From positions 92,520,033 to 92,584,032 of the forward strand of contig NC_035433.2 in NCBI RefSeq assembly GCF_002127325.2: a DNA stretch of 64,000 bases, given 5' to 3'. Position numbers and translations under genes: made by a program. Of this stretch, positions 34,413 to 46,381 are shown one piece after another (position 1 is the first letter of the stretch; each line of letters starts with the position of its first letter). A model generated the notes under the pieces. That model was given only the letters and a program-made list of their open reading frames with translations. It ran no database searches and was not told the origin of the DNA. This stretch comes from Helianthus annuus. Taxonomy: Eukaryota > Streptophyta > Magnoliopsida > Asterales > Asteraceae.

Positions 34413-34959
34413 TGATTATGCAGATTGACAAAAGAATATGAGGCTGAAAGAATGACGAAAGAAAGAAGTTTGATCTGTTTCAGAAAGTCTTGCAAAAGAA
34501 GTTGGGTATTGATTTTGAAGCGGAATTTGATCTGATAAAGATTGAGGAAGCCAGAGAGCGAGCTGCTGAAAGGGCAAGAAAAGCTGAAGCTGAGGCTGCA
34601 GCTGCAGGCAAAGGAAATGAAAAGATTGATGAAATTCCGATAGTTACGCCTGTTAAGACAGAAAAAGAATCAAAACCATTGGTGAACTATGTTCTTATAG
34701 GTGATGTGATTGATGTTGCATATGATTCTGAACAGAAAGAGAAACCGATAAGAGATCTGGTAGTGGTTAACATAGATGAAGAATTAGAAGATGATGATGA
34801 TGATGATGATGATGAGAATGATGATGGTGTTGGTGGTGATGACAACAAAGGTGATGACCAGAAAGATGACGATGACAAAGGAGATGATGAAAATAATACT
34901 CAAGGTGGTACTGGTTTAGTGGTTCATGAAACAAAGATCAATGATTCATATGATTATGA
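34413..34959 (+). pseudogene. Element E1 3' accessory ORF, part 1 (acidic domain)
   Basis: First visible part of a long ORF later split by F and D. It reads FDLFQKVLQKKLGIDFEAEF, an Ala/Glu/Arg-rich helix (EEARERAAERARKAEAEAAA), an IPIVTPVKTEKESKP linker, then a strongly acidic run with eight consecutive Asp residues near 34793-34816 and DDNKGDDQKDDDDKGDDENN. There is a one-base frameshift near 34450. The frame continues exactly across the F insertion (TSD TATGA). I do not recognise the protein. The start lies left of the E2 insertion and is not visible. Confidence 0.62.
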
Positions 34960-35466
34960 TGTCACACCCCGACCACGTAAAACAACAAATCATGGCGGAA
35001 ACGTCGAGGAGTGTTGTAACATAATCATTGTTACATAACACATGGAAATTTGAAATTTTGCTTTATTGATTAAAAGAGTTACAATGTCTTAACAACAAAC
35101 CTAGGGTTTTAGGAACGGGAGATGTCAAGTCCTATGGTACCACTACCTACTACCGAGCGGCATGATCGGTGTTAATGAATGTAATTTAGTTCCGTTAAAC
35201 AAACCAAATAATATACCAAATGTAAGCATGTTTTATGAAAATAATGTACCTAGTATGCTAAGTAAACATACAAGGTAGAGATGTAAAACAATGTGTCCAT
35301 ATGTTACAGGAACATATGCAACAGAGAGCAATGTAAAACAATGTACTAAGTATGCTAAGTTAACATACAAAGCATGAAAAGTCATGTAAATCAATGTGCT
35401 AGCATTCTCAGTAAACATACATAGAAGAAAATGTAATGTAAAATAATGTACTAAGTAGGCACTAAA

Positions 35467-35790
35467 AAAGTAGTTTTCACTACAAAGCCCTTTGAATATG
35501 AAGCTTTTGTTACAACCATCTCCGACTCTAAGACTGTTCCATCGTTTGAGGAGCTGTGGACTAAGGTCCTTAACCAAGAATCGCGTCTTCGTCGCATACA
35601 AGCTGCACAACACAGTGAGCAGCAATCAGCCCGTCGAGCAGGGACGAAAGTTGGCCTTAGTGATCTGACGGTGGCCAAGTTGAAGCGTTCACCAGTTCTT
35701 CGGCCTACCACCTTGATCAAGGTACAAGATCAGAGGAGTCAAAGAGGAGATGCCCTACCGAGGAGATGGCGGGCTATCATTAGAATATAG
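35467..35790 (+). pseudogene. Copia-type gag fragment inserted in F LTR
   Basis: An open frame of 107 codons to a TAG, with no ATG start: KVVFTTKPFEYEAFVTTISD, then SFEELWTKVLNQESRLR and a basic Arg/Lys-rich stretch. The FELWxKVLNQESRL type of segment is typical of the end of the UBN2/copia Gag domain. It is absent from the right LTR (which reads straight through at about 42793) and replaces about 15 bp there. I see no LTR ends or TSD, so it looks like filler DNA copied during break repair rather than a transposition. Confidence 0.65.
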
Positions 35791-37231
35791 AAAGCAAGCA
35801 AATGGGGGAATTCTCCACCTTGGCTGGTAAAACATAATGAAATCATGTACTAATAGTGTACTAATGAACATAGCAAGTATATGATGTGAAAACATGAAAG
35901 CACGAAAGTAACAAGTAGGCACATGTGTTTCACCCCAAAACGTTTGAAAAACAGTAAAAGAGGGGACTATGTACTCACTTGAGGGTGCTTAGAAGTCTTG
36001 AACAACAACCAAGCAAAGCTAGAGGGATCACGAAAATCAAACGGCACCTAACATAGATAACTACATAAATAACCGGACCTAAATCGGGAGATTGGATAGT
36101 ATGAGGTTCCGTAAACCAAATGAGTATTGGAACTCATATGATATGGTTTAACAAAGCCTACATACTAAAATGAGACCTAACCTAAGTGCTTACGATCCAT
36201 TACGACCCGTTTAGGTAGCTTATGCTACTTTAACGCGTCGTTCACGTAGAACGCGTTCGGACCTCTTAACTAGTCCTATGACAAGTAAAATATGCCTTAA
36301 CATGTCTAATATAGTTACCGAATCAGTTTAGATGTCAAAATTTTGGTTACATATGAGTAAAATGAATTTATGCGTAAAAATGGTATTTTGGTAATTTACC
36401 TAAGGCATATAAACTACCTATCATACAACTACTTAAACGAAGTGACCATAAGGTATAACCTCGGAAGGTTATTCCCTATACAACTATGGTCACCTAATGT
36501 GTTTGGTCGGATCCTAATGATCGACCAAACGGGTCGGGTTCGAAAGTAAAAGCGATTGTTTAGATCGCTTACCTTTACGACCCTATATAAGCACAAATCT
36601 AAAAGTGACGAGTTAAACATGTTAAAACATGTTTAACGAATTTAGAAAACAGGTTTGGTATCAAAACAAACGGTTTTGATACCCTAAAGTAGTTTGGTTA
36701 CAAAATACGCAAAAATACGCATTTTGGCCGAAACTACGACTCGTCACTACACCTAAACAACGTGGTAATCAGTAGGTATAGTCACTAGGGACTATAACCA
36801 TTGTGATTACGCTCACGTTTTGAAGTTCAAACGAACTTCGTGTTGACCATTGACTGGTTAAAGCAGAAAGTCAAACAAAGTTTGACTTTCACGATAAGAA
36901 CGCGTAAAAGAACGAAAGAATACTTACAAACGGTCCACGCAAGCAAATCATGATCCAAATAGCTCAGGTATGAAGCAATGGCTTCAACTTAGAGCACATT
37001 AGATCTGATTTGTGTGAGTTGCAACAATGAAGCTTGGGGGTATTTACAGATTTCCTTGAACCGTTAAGATCATTTATCGAAAATCGAGCTTCAATCTCAA
37101 CCATCCACTTGGGCACATGGTATAGAATACAAGGGGCACTCAAATACCAGTCCATAGATTCAAGAAACCAGGTGCAAAACAATGGGAGTAGCTGGGTTTT
37201 TCAAAAATGAAGTTTGCTGACTTGGGGATGG

Positions 37232-37267
37232 CTTACGGACCGTAAGCAACCCCATACGGTCCGTAAG
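37232..37267. repeat. 13-bp inverted repeat in F 3' LTR
   Basis: CTTACGGACCGTA and TACGGTCCGTAAG around a 10-bp loop. The left arm extends into the palindrome CTTACGGACCGTAAG. It is kept without change at 44213-44248 in the other LTR. Confidence 0.88.
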
Positions 37268-38136
37268 GACCCTATTTGCTGGCAGCATCTTTCAGAAATT
37301 GGAAAACAGGCCCCTGCATCTCCAAACTTGATTTTTGACGCATTTTGACATGTTTAAGCCCCGTTAACCCCATTTTAAGGCTCTAAAATGAAGTTAAAAT
37401 ATAGGGAACTTAAAATGTGCTAAAAAATATCTTGGATGTCGTTTCGTTTGGCCGTACGGATGCGTTGTTCGGTTAATTACGACGGAAGTCGTAACGAACG
37501 GCAAAACGATCCAAATTGCGCGACGAATGAAATTTTATCATTCCAAACACTAAAATAAAATATTTTAATGCTTACAAAAATTTTTGAATGCCCGGATATA
37601 TTCAGAACGTAAATTATGCGCGAAAATGCAAACTTATGCACTTTTTGACGCTTTTAGTCCCTATTGATCAAGAAAGTTTATTTTTGCGCACCAAACACCT
37701 CAAAGCCTATTTCTAAGCTATGTAAAGGATATTTAGGGCATATTTAACTTATGATCAAGTTCCGGAATGTTCGTTACAGTACAAATCGACATACTTTCGT
37801 AGTTTGTCAAAACTAGTCCCTATAAGCGAATAAACTTGATTTCGGCATACCAAACCTCCCAAAACTTATTTCTAAGTTATGTAAAGGTTATTTAGGGGTA
37901 TGTTAAGCCTATGTCACTGTTCCGGAGAGTTTGTTGTATTAAACTGGTTATATTTACGCATCAGTGCGCGTATAACCTTCCAGAAAGCGATTTAGAGCTC
38001 GAAATCGAACAAGAATTGATATATTCAAAAGATACACATATTTATACAATTCCCAAGTATGAAATAGAATATTTCATTGGTTTAGTGTTTGTTTGATGGT
38101 TGAAGTGACACAAGTGTCACAGTCTCCCCTACTTCA

Positions 38137-40151
38137 GGAAATTTCGTCACGAAATTTATTTTAGAGGAAACTTGTGAGAGTTTGAAACATGAAGTTGAAA
38201 AGATCAAACAACACTGGTTAGAATCCTGAACTTCTAGTAACTATAAATAACATCATGCTTGCGATGTGAGAGGGACACTTATATAAAAGTATATAAAGTG
38301 TTATTGGTGCGTCCACCGTACCTTCATTACATTGTTTGTGTTTCGTTATTGTTGTCACTATCAGTTCTTACACATGATAAGTCTTATTGGGTTCCTGTGC
38401 ACTGAATTTCATAATTATGTACGCGTCCATAATTACGTAATTCCTTGCATATTTCCCACAGTGTATTTTATAATGTGTAGGGGAAGAAAATAATGAACGA
38501 ACTTGTGATGATTGTGACTAGACCACCATAGGGTCCTTTTTAATTAAATCAATAAATGATTTAAATAGACTACCAAGGAGCCTGTTCAGCTATATCATCA
38601 CATGTCATTCTTAACCAGATTCTGAATCAATCTTTTGACTTAGACCACTCAAAGGGGTCTCTTTTTGAATCATGGAATGGTGCTATATAATCCAAGGGTC
38701 TTACGTAGAAGCCCATTAAGGATTTAGGGTAGTACCTTTTGAATATCCTACTACGAATCCCTCATATAAAGATATGGAAGATTCTGCGAGGATTTGGATA
38801 ACGAATATCCAGAGTACAAAAACACAAAAATGCATAAACACATAATCAAATAATTGTTTAACTTGATTTTAAATTTATTATCATTTTGTTAATTTGTTTT
38901 GCTAATTGTGCACATGTATTTAAAGTACACCAGGTATCCAATCAGTGGATTTTGATTGGTGCTTTAAATATTTCCAAGAATCTAACTATAAAGATAGAAA
39001 GATTTTAAAAAGAAAATTTTGATTTCGATTATTAGGAATCGAAATGTTCAAATTAAGGTACACAAGGAATCCAATTAAGGACTCCAATTTGAATGATAAT
39101 CATCCATAAGGATCTAATTGTGAAGGTAACAAGATCTCATATGGATTTTAGAATTTGAAAAGCGGGAGGAATTTCAAAACCTTGCACTAGACGTGCTTTA
39201 AGTCAAAACATGAGGTAAAATACTTATGAAGTTGAGGTGCTAGATATGCCAAGGCGACATATGAAGCGGAATTTGAAGGTTAAGTCAATGTATGAGGAAA
39301 ATATTTTTGAAAACTATGCATGGGGATCTAAAAAAAATGTGTTCAATGTTTTTGAAACCTTATATATAATACTTTTGAAATCATAAAGTAGGTGAATTAG
39401 GTAGTTATATTTATAAAAATGTTTTAAAATCATGCGAGATGAATTTTGAAATTATGCATAAGGTTTTTGAAAACATGAATGATGCTTTTAAAATCATGCA
39501 CTTGATATAAGTAATTATACTGTGTTAATATTGTTTTCAAACTATATCAAACATTTTGAAATCATGAAGGTTGTTTTTGAAAACATAGACAATGTTTTTG
39601 AAATCATGGAGGTTGGTTTTTGAAAACATAGACAATGCTTTTGAAATCATGCATTTGATATGTTAAGTAAATACACTATATTAAAAATGTTTTCGAACTA
39701 TATATAAAATGTTTTTGAAATCATGAAGTTTGTTTTGAAATCTTATGTTATGCATGTTGAAAAATCAGAACGTAATGGGTATGAGATTTGAAAATACCCT
39801 TAGTTATCTAACCAAGGATTCAAAGGCACAGATGTGCAAAACCACGATTATTCATAATGTTGCTTTATTTCCTGTACTTCGTCTCCTAGAACGAAACGAG
39901 TACTTAAAATTTTCGAGCAAATCATGAGTGATCACATGAAAGGGAGAATCACAATAGTAGTTTGTAAGAACACAGTTCCTTGTTGTAGGTATCATGGGGA
40001 AATGCCATACACACATGTAACTACACTTGTACATCAGAATTGTGAACAACAATTTATTTATAAACAAAATAGATTGTTTCACATCACAAGAAAAACAGAG
40101 AAAATAAAAGCATAAGATTAAAACAACAATATCTTATACTCAGCCAATTGC
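38137..40151 (-). other. Non-coding 3' part of element F internal region
   Basis: Two kilobases between the nucleocapsid stop and the polypurine tract, with no recognisable coding frame. At 39340-39740 it is built of degenerate TTTTGAAAACAT / TTTTTGAAATCATG words, roughly 30-60 bp apart. The pol genes that should lie here are absent. Confidence 0.6.
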
Positions 40152-40856
40152 TTATCCGTGCGTCAAATTTGCATTGACAATCTCTGAATACTTGTTCCTG
40201 AAATAGCTCTTCTCACCGTAGTTGTACCAAGTACCAGACAGTAAACGAGCTTGAGCAGGGTTGACTTGGGGTTGGTTTGGACCACCTTGGATTGGGTTGA
40301 ATTGACAAGCATTTGCCAGGTTACCGAGTCGTCCACATGATGCACACAGACGACACTGCAGGTGAGCTCGGTGAGGTGTATTACACTTGTTGCACATTAG
40401 TGCAGTACCGGCATAAGGTTTCCTGGCAGGAGGTTGAGTAGCAGCAAGGTTTATAGCAGCTTTGTTTTGGATAGCAAAGCGCCATATGTTAACCAAATGT
40501 CCCCACCGTCCACAGTAGGTACATTTGAAGCAGGGTATGAGATTTGAATGATGACGGTTACATCGATTGCACCATGGGACAGCTCCCAAGCACGGCTTCC
40601 TAGCTGGTGGCGTTGCCACTTGGCTAGGTCCCGCTTGATTTGGTGCACCTGCTGCGGGTTTCCTTGAAGCCTTACGCTTCCTTGATTTTGGTGCAGGCTT
40701 GACTTCTGCTTCCTTCAGTGACTCTTGAGTGGCTTCATTGTTGAGACTAGACATGGCAATACCTAAATCCATGGACTTCAGAATTACCTGGCTTATTTGC
40801 TGGGCAAATTTGGCTATTTGCTCCGACATTTGACCGTTGCTGAGATGAAGAGACAT
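40152..40856 (-). pseudogene. gag: Element F Gag: duplicated nucleocapsid clusters
   Basis: From the minus-strand ATG at 40856: MSLHLSNGQMSEQIAKFAQQ, a basic linker (KPAPKSRKRKASRKPAAG), then two copies of an ARKPxxG + Cys/His cluster (CNRCNRHHSNLIPC + CTYCGRWGHLVN and CNKCNTPHRAHLQC + CASCGRLGNLANAC), and a third knuckle reduced to YNYGEKSYFRNKY in which all three Cys are Tyr. There is no capsid domain, so this is a nucleocapsid-only protein of about 234 aa. The frame upstream of this ATG is probably leader. The Cys-to-Tyr changes fit G-to-A decay. Whether the protein is made is unknown. Confidence 0.75.
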
Positions 40857-40857
40857 T

Positions 40858-40957
40858 CTAGAAGAAAATGAAAGGCATAGGAAGAAACAAATGAAATGTT
40901 GTCGGATAAACAAAACAGAATGGCAATGCATAAGAATTGCGATCATTTGTTTGTTAC
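40858..40957 (-). other. Possible 100-nt leader intron in element F
   Basis: On the minus strand the donor is CCTTAG|GTAACAA, and the acceptor is a pyrimidine-rich CATTTTCTTCTAG ending two bases before the gag ATG. Size and position resemble the gag introns of A and B, but here it lies in the 5' untranslated region. Confidence 0.42.
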
Positions 40958-41416
40958 CTAAGGCAAACAAATGAGATGGTGACAAATCAAAGTAAATGGG
41001 TCATGTTAATGTATCACTGAAGACATGCTTGCCTATAAGTGAACACTCACCCCAAGAGTTCCCAGGTTAAAGTGACTGGTCCGATTCTGCGGATTTGTAC
41101 GAACACTCTAGCCTTAGACAGAAAACTCAGAGTACAGGCATTCACCCTTCCAGTTTGCACGTGTTCACATCAAAAGACCCAAACTTTGACGAGATTTGAA
41201 AAATTAGAGGGTTCAAAACCTAGTAGTCAATCATCCTAGAACGGATGATTGGTTTTCAAAGCAGTTCTGAAATTTATGTTCTTGTTGTGGTTGTCGCCTA
41301 AGGATAGGTGACGGTATTGTTTTATGACTAAACGCAAGTAAACTCGCGTTAGGGTCCTAGGAAGGTTATAGACTAGGTCAAAGAATTACTAATAACCAAA
41401 TTCCCTATAACCATGA
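40958..41416 (-). other. 5' leader of element F
   Basis: About 460 bp between the primer site and the probable intron donor. I see no coding frame and no hairpin array like that of A or B. Confidence 0.45.
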
Positions 41417-41428
41417 GCTCTGATACCA
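41417..41428 (-). other. Primer binding site of element F
   Basis: TGGTATCAGAGC on the minus strand, seven bases after the LTR end, a wider gap than in A to D. Confidence 0.88.
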
Positions 41429-41435
41429 ACTCTTC

Positions 41436-44400
41436 TATCACACCCTGACCATGTAAAACAACAAATCATGGCGGAAACATCGGGGAGTGTTGTAACAGAA
41501 TCATTGTTTCATAACACATGGAAATTTGAAATTTTGCTTTATTGATTAAAAGAGTTACAATGTCTTAACAACAAAGAAATATAACATAATTAACTAGTCT
41601 TGCATCTTTTAATGTCACTAAGGCCCAAGTCCTCCTAAGTGTATCTTGATCAATCCTATACATCATTTCCTGAAACACATGTGAAAATAGGTACGTCAGA
41701 ATAAAAATGCCTGTGAGATACATAGGTTTTATTGATTTCGGATTCATGACTTATAAGTTTAGAGAAAAATATTTAAGACAAGTTAGTCATGATCCTTGTA
41801 AAGTGTTTTCTTTTGTAAGTCATTTGAAAAGCGATGTAAAGAAAATGTAAGGTTATATGAATAACCAAGTAATATGAGTTTGTATAAAATAAGTTGTTTC
41901 GTAAAACAATGTTTCATGAAGATGTGTTATAAGTGTAAAATGTATTATATCAAAATTGAAATGGTTTAAATAACGCTACGATATGTATTACCATAAAAGC
42001 ACTTATATATAGGAAGTACCAGCGGCGTATCCATCATGCTTTTATCATATTATACACGTCTCGTTACTTAAATCACTTACCCCAAACAAACCATCAATGT
42101 AAAACGTTTATGTATAGTCAAATGTCAAATGTTTATGTGAAAACCATCATATGTAAATCATGTAATGTGTAAACAAATGTTATGTAGAGTGAATAAAAGC
42201 ATTTATTGATTAAAAGCATTTATTCAACCCTATAAGAAAGAAATGTACAAAACAATGTATTTGATAAAAATATAATCAAAAGTTATGTATTGTAAGATAA
42301 TGCATGCTTTACCGATACAACATCTATGCGGTAATGTTAAACACCTACATTCAAGCCTTGAGACAGAAGGATAACCTTAGAGTGAAGGTTATCAAAAAAA
42401 TGTTTTCGGATTCGGTCATTCCTTCCACCCAAACAAACCTAGGGTTTTAGGAACGGGAGATGTCAAGTCCTATGGTACCACTACCTACTACCGAGCGGCA
42501 TGATCGGTGTTAATGAGTGTAATTTAGTTCCGTTAAACAAACCAAATGATATACCAAATGTAAGCATGTTTTATGAAAATAATGTACCTAGTATGCTAAG
42601 TAAACATACAAGGTAGAGATGTAAAATAATGTGTCCAGATGTTACGGGAACATATGCAACAGAGATGTAATGTAAAACAATGTACTAAGTATGCTAAGTT
42701 AACATACAAAGCATGAAAAGTCATGTAAATCAATGTGCTAGCATGCTCAGTAAACATAAATAGCAGAAAATGTAATGTAAAATAATGTACTAAGTATGCA
42801 CTAAATGGACATACGTAGCAAAAACATAATGAAATCATGTACTAATAGTGTACTAATGAACATAGCAAGTATATGATGTGAAAACATGAAAGCACGAAAG
42901 TAACAAGTAGGCACATGTGTTTCACCCCAAAACGTTTGAAAAAAAAGTAAAAGAGGGGACTATGTACTCACTTGAGGGTGCTTAGAAGTCTTGAACAACA
43001 ACCAAGCAAAGCTAGAGGGATCACGGAAATCAAACGACACCTAATATAGATAACTACATAAATAACCGGACCTAAATCGGGAGATTGGATAGTATGAGGT
43101 TTCGTAAACCAAATAAGTATTGGAACTCATATGATATGGTTTAACAAAGCCTACATACTAAAATGAAACCTAACCTAAGTGCTTACGATCCATTACGACC
43201 CGTTTAGGTAGCTTATGCTACTTTAACGCGTCACTCGCGTAGAACGCGTTCGGACCGCTTAACTAGTCCTATGACAAGTAAAATATGCCTTAACATGTCT
43301 AATATAGTTACCTAATCAGTTTAGATGTCAAAATTTTGGTTACATATGCTTAAAATGAATTTATGCGTAAAAAGGGTATTTTGGTAATTTACCTAAGACA
43401 TAAAAACTACCTATCATACAACTACTTAAACGAAGTGACCTTAAGGTATAACCTTGGAAGGTTATTCCCTATACAACTATGGTCACCTAATGTGTTTGGT
43501 CGGATCCTAATGATCGACCAAACGGGTCGGGTTCGAAAGTATAAGCGATTGTTTAGATCGCTTACCTTTACGACCCTATATAAGCACAAATCTAATAGTG
43601 ACAAGTTAAACATGTTTAACGATTTTAGAAAATAGGTTTGGTATCAAAACAAACGGTTTTGATACCCTAAAGTAGTTTGGTTACAAAATACGCAAGAATA
43701 CGCATTTTGGCCGAAACTACGACTCGTCACTACAACTAAACAACGTGGTAATCAGTAGGTATAGTCACTAGGGACTATAACCATTGTGATTACGCTCACC
43801 TTGCGAAGTTCAAACGAACTTTGTGTTGACCATTGACTGGTCAAAGCATAAAGTCAAACAAAGTTTGACTTTCACGATAAGAACGCGTAAAAGAATGAAA
43901 GAATACTTACAAAGGGTCCAAGCAAGCAAATCTTGATCCAAATAGCTCAGGTATGAAGCAATGGCTTCAACTTAGAGCACATTAGATCAGATTTGTATGA
44001 GTTGCAACAATGAAGCTTGGGGGTATTTATAGATTCCTTGAACCGTTAAGATCGTTTATCGAAAATCGAGCTTCAATCTCAACCATCCACTTGGGCACAT
44101 CGTATAGAATACAAGGGGCACTCAAATACCAGTCCATAGATTCAAGAAACCAGGTCAAAACGATGGGAGTAGCTGGGTTTTTCAAAAATGAAGTTTGCTG
44201 ACCTGGGGATGGCTTACGGACCGTAAGCAACCCCATACGGTCCGTAAGGACCCTATTTGCTGGCAGCATCTTTCAGAAATTGGCAGAACAGGCCCCTGCA
44301 TCTCCAAACTTGATTTTTGATGCATTTTGACACGTTTAAGCCCCGTTAACCCTACTTTAAGGCTCTAAAATGAAGTTAAAGTATAGGTAAGTTAAAATGT

Positions 44401-45137
44401 GCTCAAAGATATCTCGGATGTCGGTTCGTTTGGCCATACGGTTGTGTTGTTCGGTTAATTACGACGGAAGTCGTAACGAACGCAAAAACGATCCAAATTG
44501 CGCGACGAATGAAATTTTATCATGCCAAACTCTAAAATAAAATATTTTAATGCTTACATAAATTTTTGGATGCCTGGATATATTCAGAACGTAAATTATG
44601 CGCGAAAATGCAAACTTATGCACTTTTTGACGCTTTTAGTCCCTATTGATCAAGAAAGTTTATTTTTGCGCACCAAACACATAAAAGCCTACTTCTAAGC
44701 TATGTAAAGGATATTTAGGGCATATTTAACTTATGATCAAGTTCCGGAATGTTCGTTACAGTACAAATCGACATACTTTCGCAGTTTGTCGAAATTAGTC
44801 CATGTAAGCGAATAAACTTGCTTTCGGCACACCAAACCTCCCAAAACTTATTTCTAAGTTATGTAAAGGTTATTTAAGGTATTTTAAGCCTATGTCACTA
44901 TTCCGGAGTGTTTGTTGCATTAAACTGGTTATATTTACGCATCAGTGCGCGTATAACCTTCCAGAAAGCGATTTAGAGCTCGAAATCGAACAAGAATTGA
45001 TATGTGCAAAAGATACACATATTTATACAATTCCCAAGTATGAAATACAATATTTCATTGGTTTGGTATTTGTTTGATGGTTGAAGTGACACCTGGTTTG
45101 GTATTTGTTTGATGGTTGAAGTGACACAGGTGTCACA
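41436..45137 (-). repeat. 5' LTR of element F
   Basis: 3702 bp. It holds the 862 bp missing from the left LTR and the same 13-bp inverted repeat (44213-44248). A tandem duplication of about 40 bp (GGTTTGGTATTTGTTTGATG...) lies at its right end, 45060-45130. Confidence 0.92.
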
Positions 45138-45142
45138 TATGA

Positions 45143-45692
45143 TGTTTTTCTAAACGACGATGCTAATCAAGAAGATAATGCTCAGAGAGAGGGGGAGAAG
45201 AAGGATTCCGTTACCAAAGAAGAGCATACAGGAATTCTCACAGACATTGGTCCTATAACGGTTGTTCCAATTATGCAACCAAGAACGTTTTATCTAGAAC
45301 ATGGGGTTGAATAAGGGGAGTTTCTATATAATTACACAAAGGAAGAGATAGCTCAGATGTTGGGAGTTGATGAAAGCTCGTTCGAGTTTGATTTCGAAGA
45401 AGAGCTAAACGATATAAGCATCGCAAAGCCAGATGATTATGTGTATCGGTATTTAGAGGATGTTGATGACTATGATAATGTTCCCGTGGAGGATGATTCT
45501 GACGATGAGACTGTAAAATACATTGGTGAAGGAACAGATGACTTCCCAACATTCCAAGAAATGTTTTCTGAAGAAACAAATGATTTGTTTAAAATAAAGT
45601 TCAAAGAGACAGTGAAAGATGGCAATTTGCCGAAGCATTTATCTAAAGAAGAAATTCTTGAAGCTAAGATGACTTGGTTTAAAGAGTTATCG
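45143..45692 (+). pseudogene. Element E1 3' accessory ORF, part 2
   Basis: Continues part 1 in frame across F: VFLNDDANQEDNAQREGEKK, then IGPITVVPIMQPRTFYLEHG, a TAA at 45312-45314 (probably from CAA), and TKEEIAQMLGVDESSFEFDF, an acidic PVEDDSDDETVKYIGEGTDD run, FPTFQEMFSEETNDLFKIKF and LSKEEILEAKMTWFKEL. D then interrupts it at a TATCG TSD, and the frame resumes in part 3. It is rich in acidic residues and predicted helix, with no membrane segment or signal peptide in sight. Confidence 0.65.
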
Positions 45693-46148
45693 TGTAGGAT
45701 CGAATTTGGACCCGCACGAGTCGTTCAGAAGAGTTAAACTCAGTTTCAGAGGCGGAAACTAAGAAACTAAGCTCAATTCAGCTAGTATCTCACTTTAAAC
45801 TATTGTTACTATTGATTTAATGACGTTTACAGTTCTGACAACACTTCGGCAGCACTTCGTTGCAAACCGGAAGGACTGGATACTGATTTCGCTTGGGACA
45901 ACCCTTTATATAGGGATCCTGATTTCGCTTGAACACACTCAAGCGAAATCACTACACTTTGCATTTGGAGCGAAGTCAGCTCTAATATCTCGAGCGGAAT
46001 CAAGATCATGTGATTTCGCTTGAAACTGACCTAGGTCATTTCAAGCGCAATCTCTACAAATCTGATTTCCTCGATTTTCGTGCCCTGATCTAATACATTC
46101 TATACAAGACTCGATACAAGACGCAGACGACAGAAGGATGCACCAACA
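45693..46148 (-). repeat. 3' LTR of element D
   Basis: 456 bp. TATA box on the minus strand (TATATAAA, 45905-45912). It carries about seven AAGCGAAATC / GAGCGGAATC words in both orientations, including a facing pair (GATTTCGCTTGAACACACTC then AAGCGAAATC near 45922-45952). The polypurine tract GAGGGGGAGTT lies at 46149-46160 (minus). Confidence 0.95.
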
Positions 46149-46160
46149 AACTCCCCCTCG

Positions 46161-46376
46161 GATGTTGACGGAGTCTTCAGTGTCGAGTCTTCGCATCTTC
46201 AGTCTTTATCAGCCTTTGGGCTTCTCTTTGAAGTATTTGATGCTGTAAGCATCCTCAATCTCTATCTTCTCTTCTCTTTCAATCTTCCCTCGGATGTTGA
46301 TCTCTTTTCTTTATCATCACCAACATATCACTCTATCTCAAATGTTGAATCTTTTAAATTCATCGGCAGAAACAAT
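46161..46376 (-). other. Distal 3' non-coding end of element D
   Basis: About 215 bp, pyrimidine-rich on the plus strand, containing two copies of CCCTCGGATGTTGA (46154, 46285), a duplication of the sequence next to the polypurine tract. It is cut from the rest of D by H. Confidence 0.55.
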
Positions 46377-46381
46377 CTTAG

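Larger units (their letters stand above)
34960..38121 (-). repeat. 3' LTR of element F, rearranged
   Basis: 3162 bp. Compared with the right LTR it lacks 862 bp after 35099 (present at 41576-42437), with ACAAA at both deletion edges. It has an extra segment at about 35467-35828. On the minus strand it starts TGTGACACTTGTGTCAC, and the polypurine tract TGAAGTAGGGGAGAC (38122-38136) is adjacent. Confidence 0.92.
34960..45137 (-). mobile_element. Element F: large non-autonomous LTR element (nucleocapsid only)
   Basis: Starts TGTCACACCC and ends GGTGTCACA (plus-strand reading), with the TSD TATGA at 34955-34959 and 45138-45142. LTRs are 34960-38121 and 41436-45137. The internal part is only 3.3 kb, holding one short Gag/nucleocapsid ORF and no pol. 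The end sequences suggest a gypsy parent. LTR divergence is about 3% in a 500-bp hand sample, plus an 862-bp deletion and a 360-bp insertion in the left LTR. Confidence 0.92.

Noticed and set aside
34490..35038. Acidic poly-Asp protein as a host gene
   Set aside because: The frame continues across the TSDs of F and D and ends next to a retrotransposon polypurine tract and LTR, so it belongs to E1. The last codons before 35038 are F LTR sequence.
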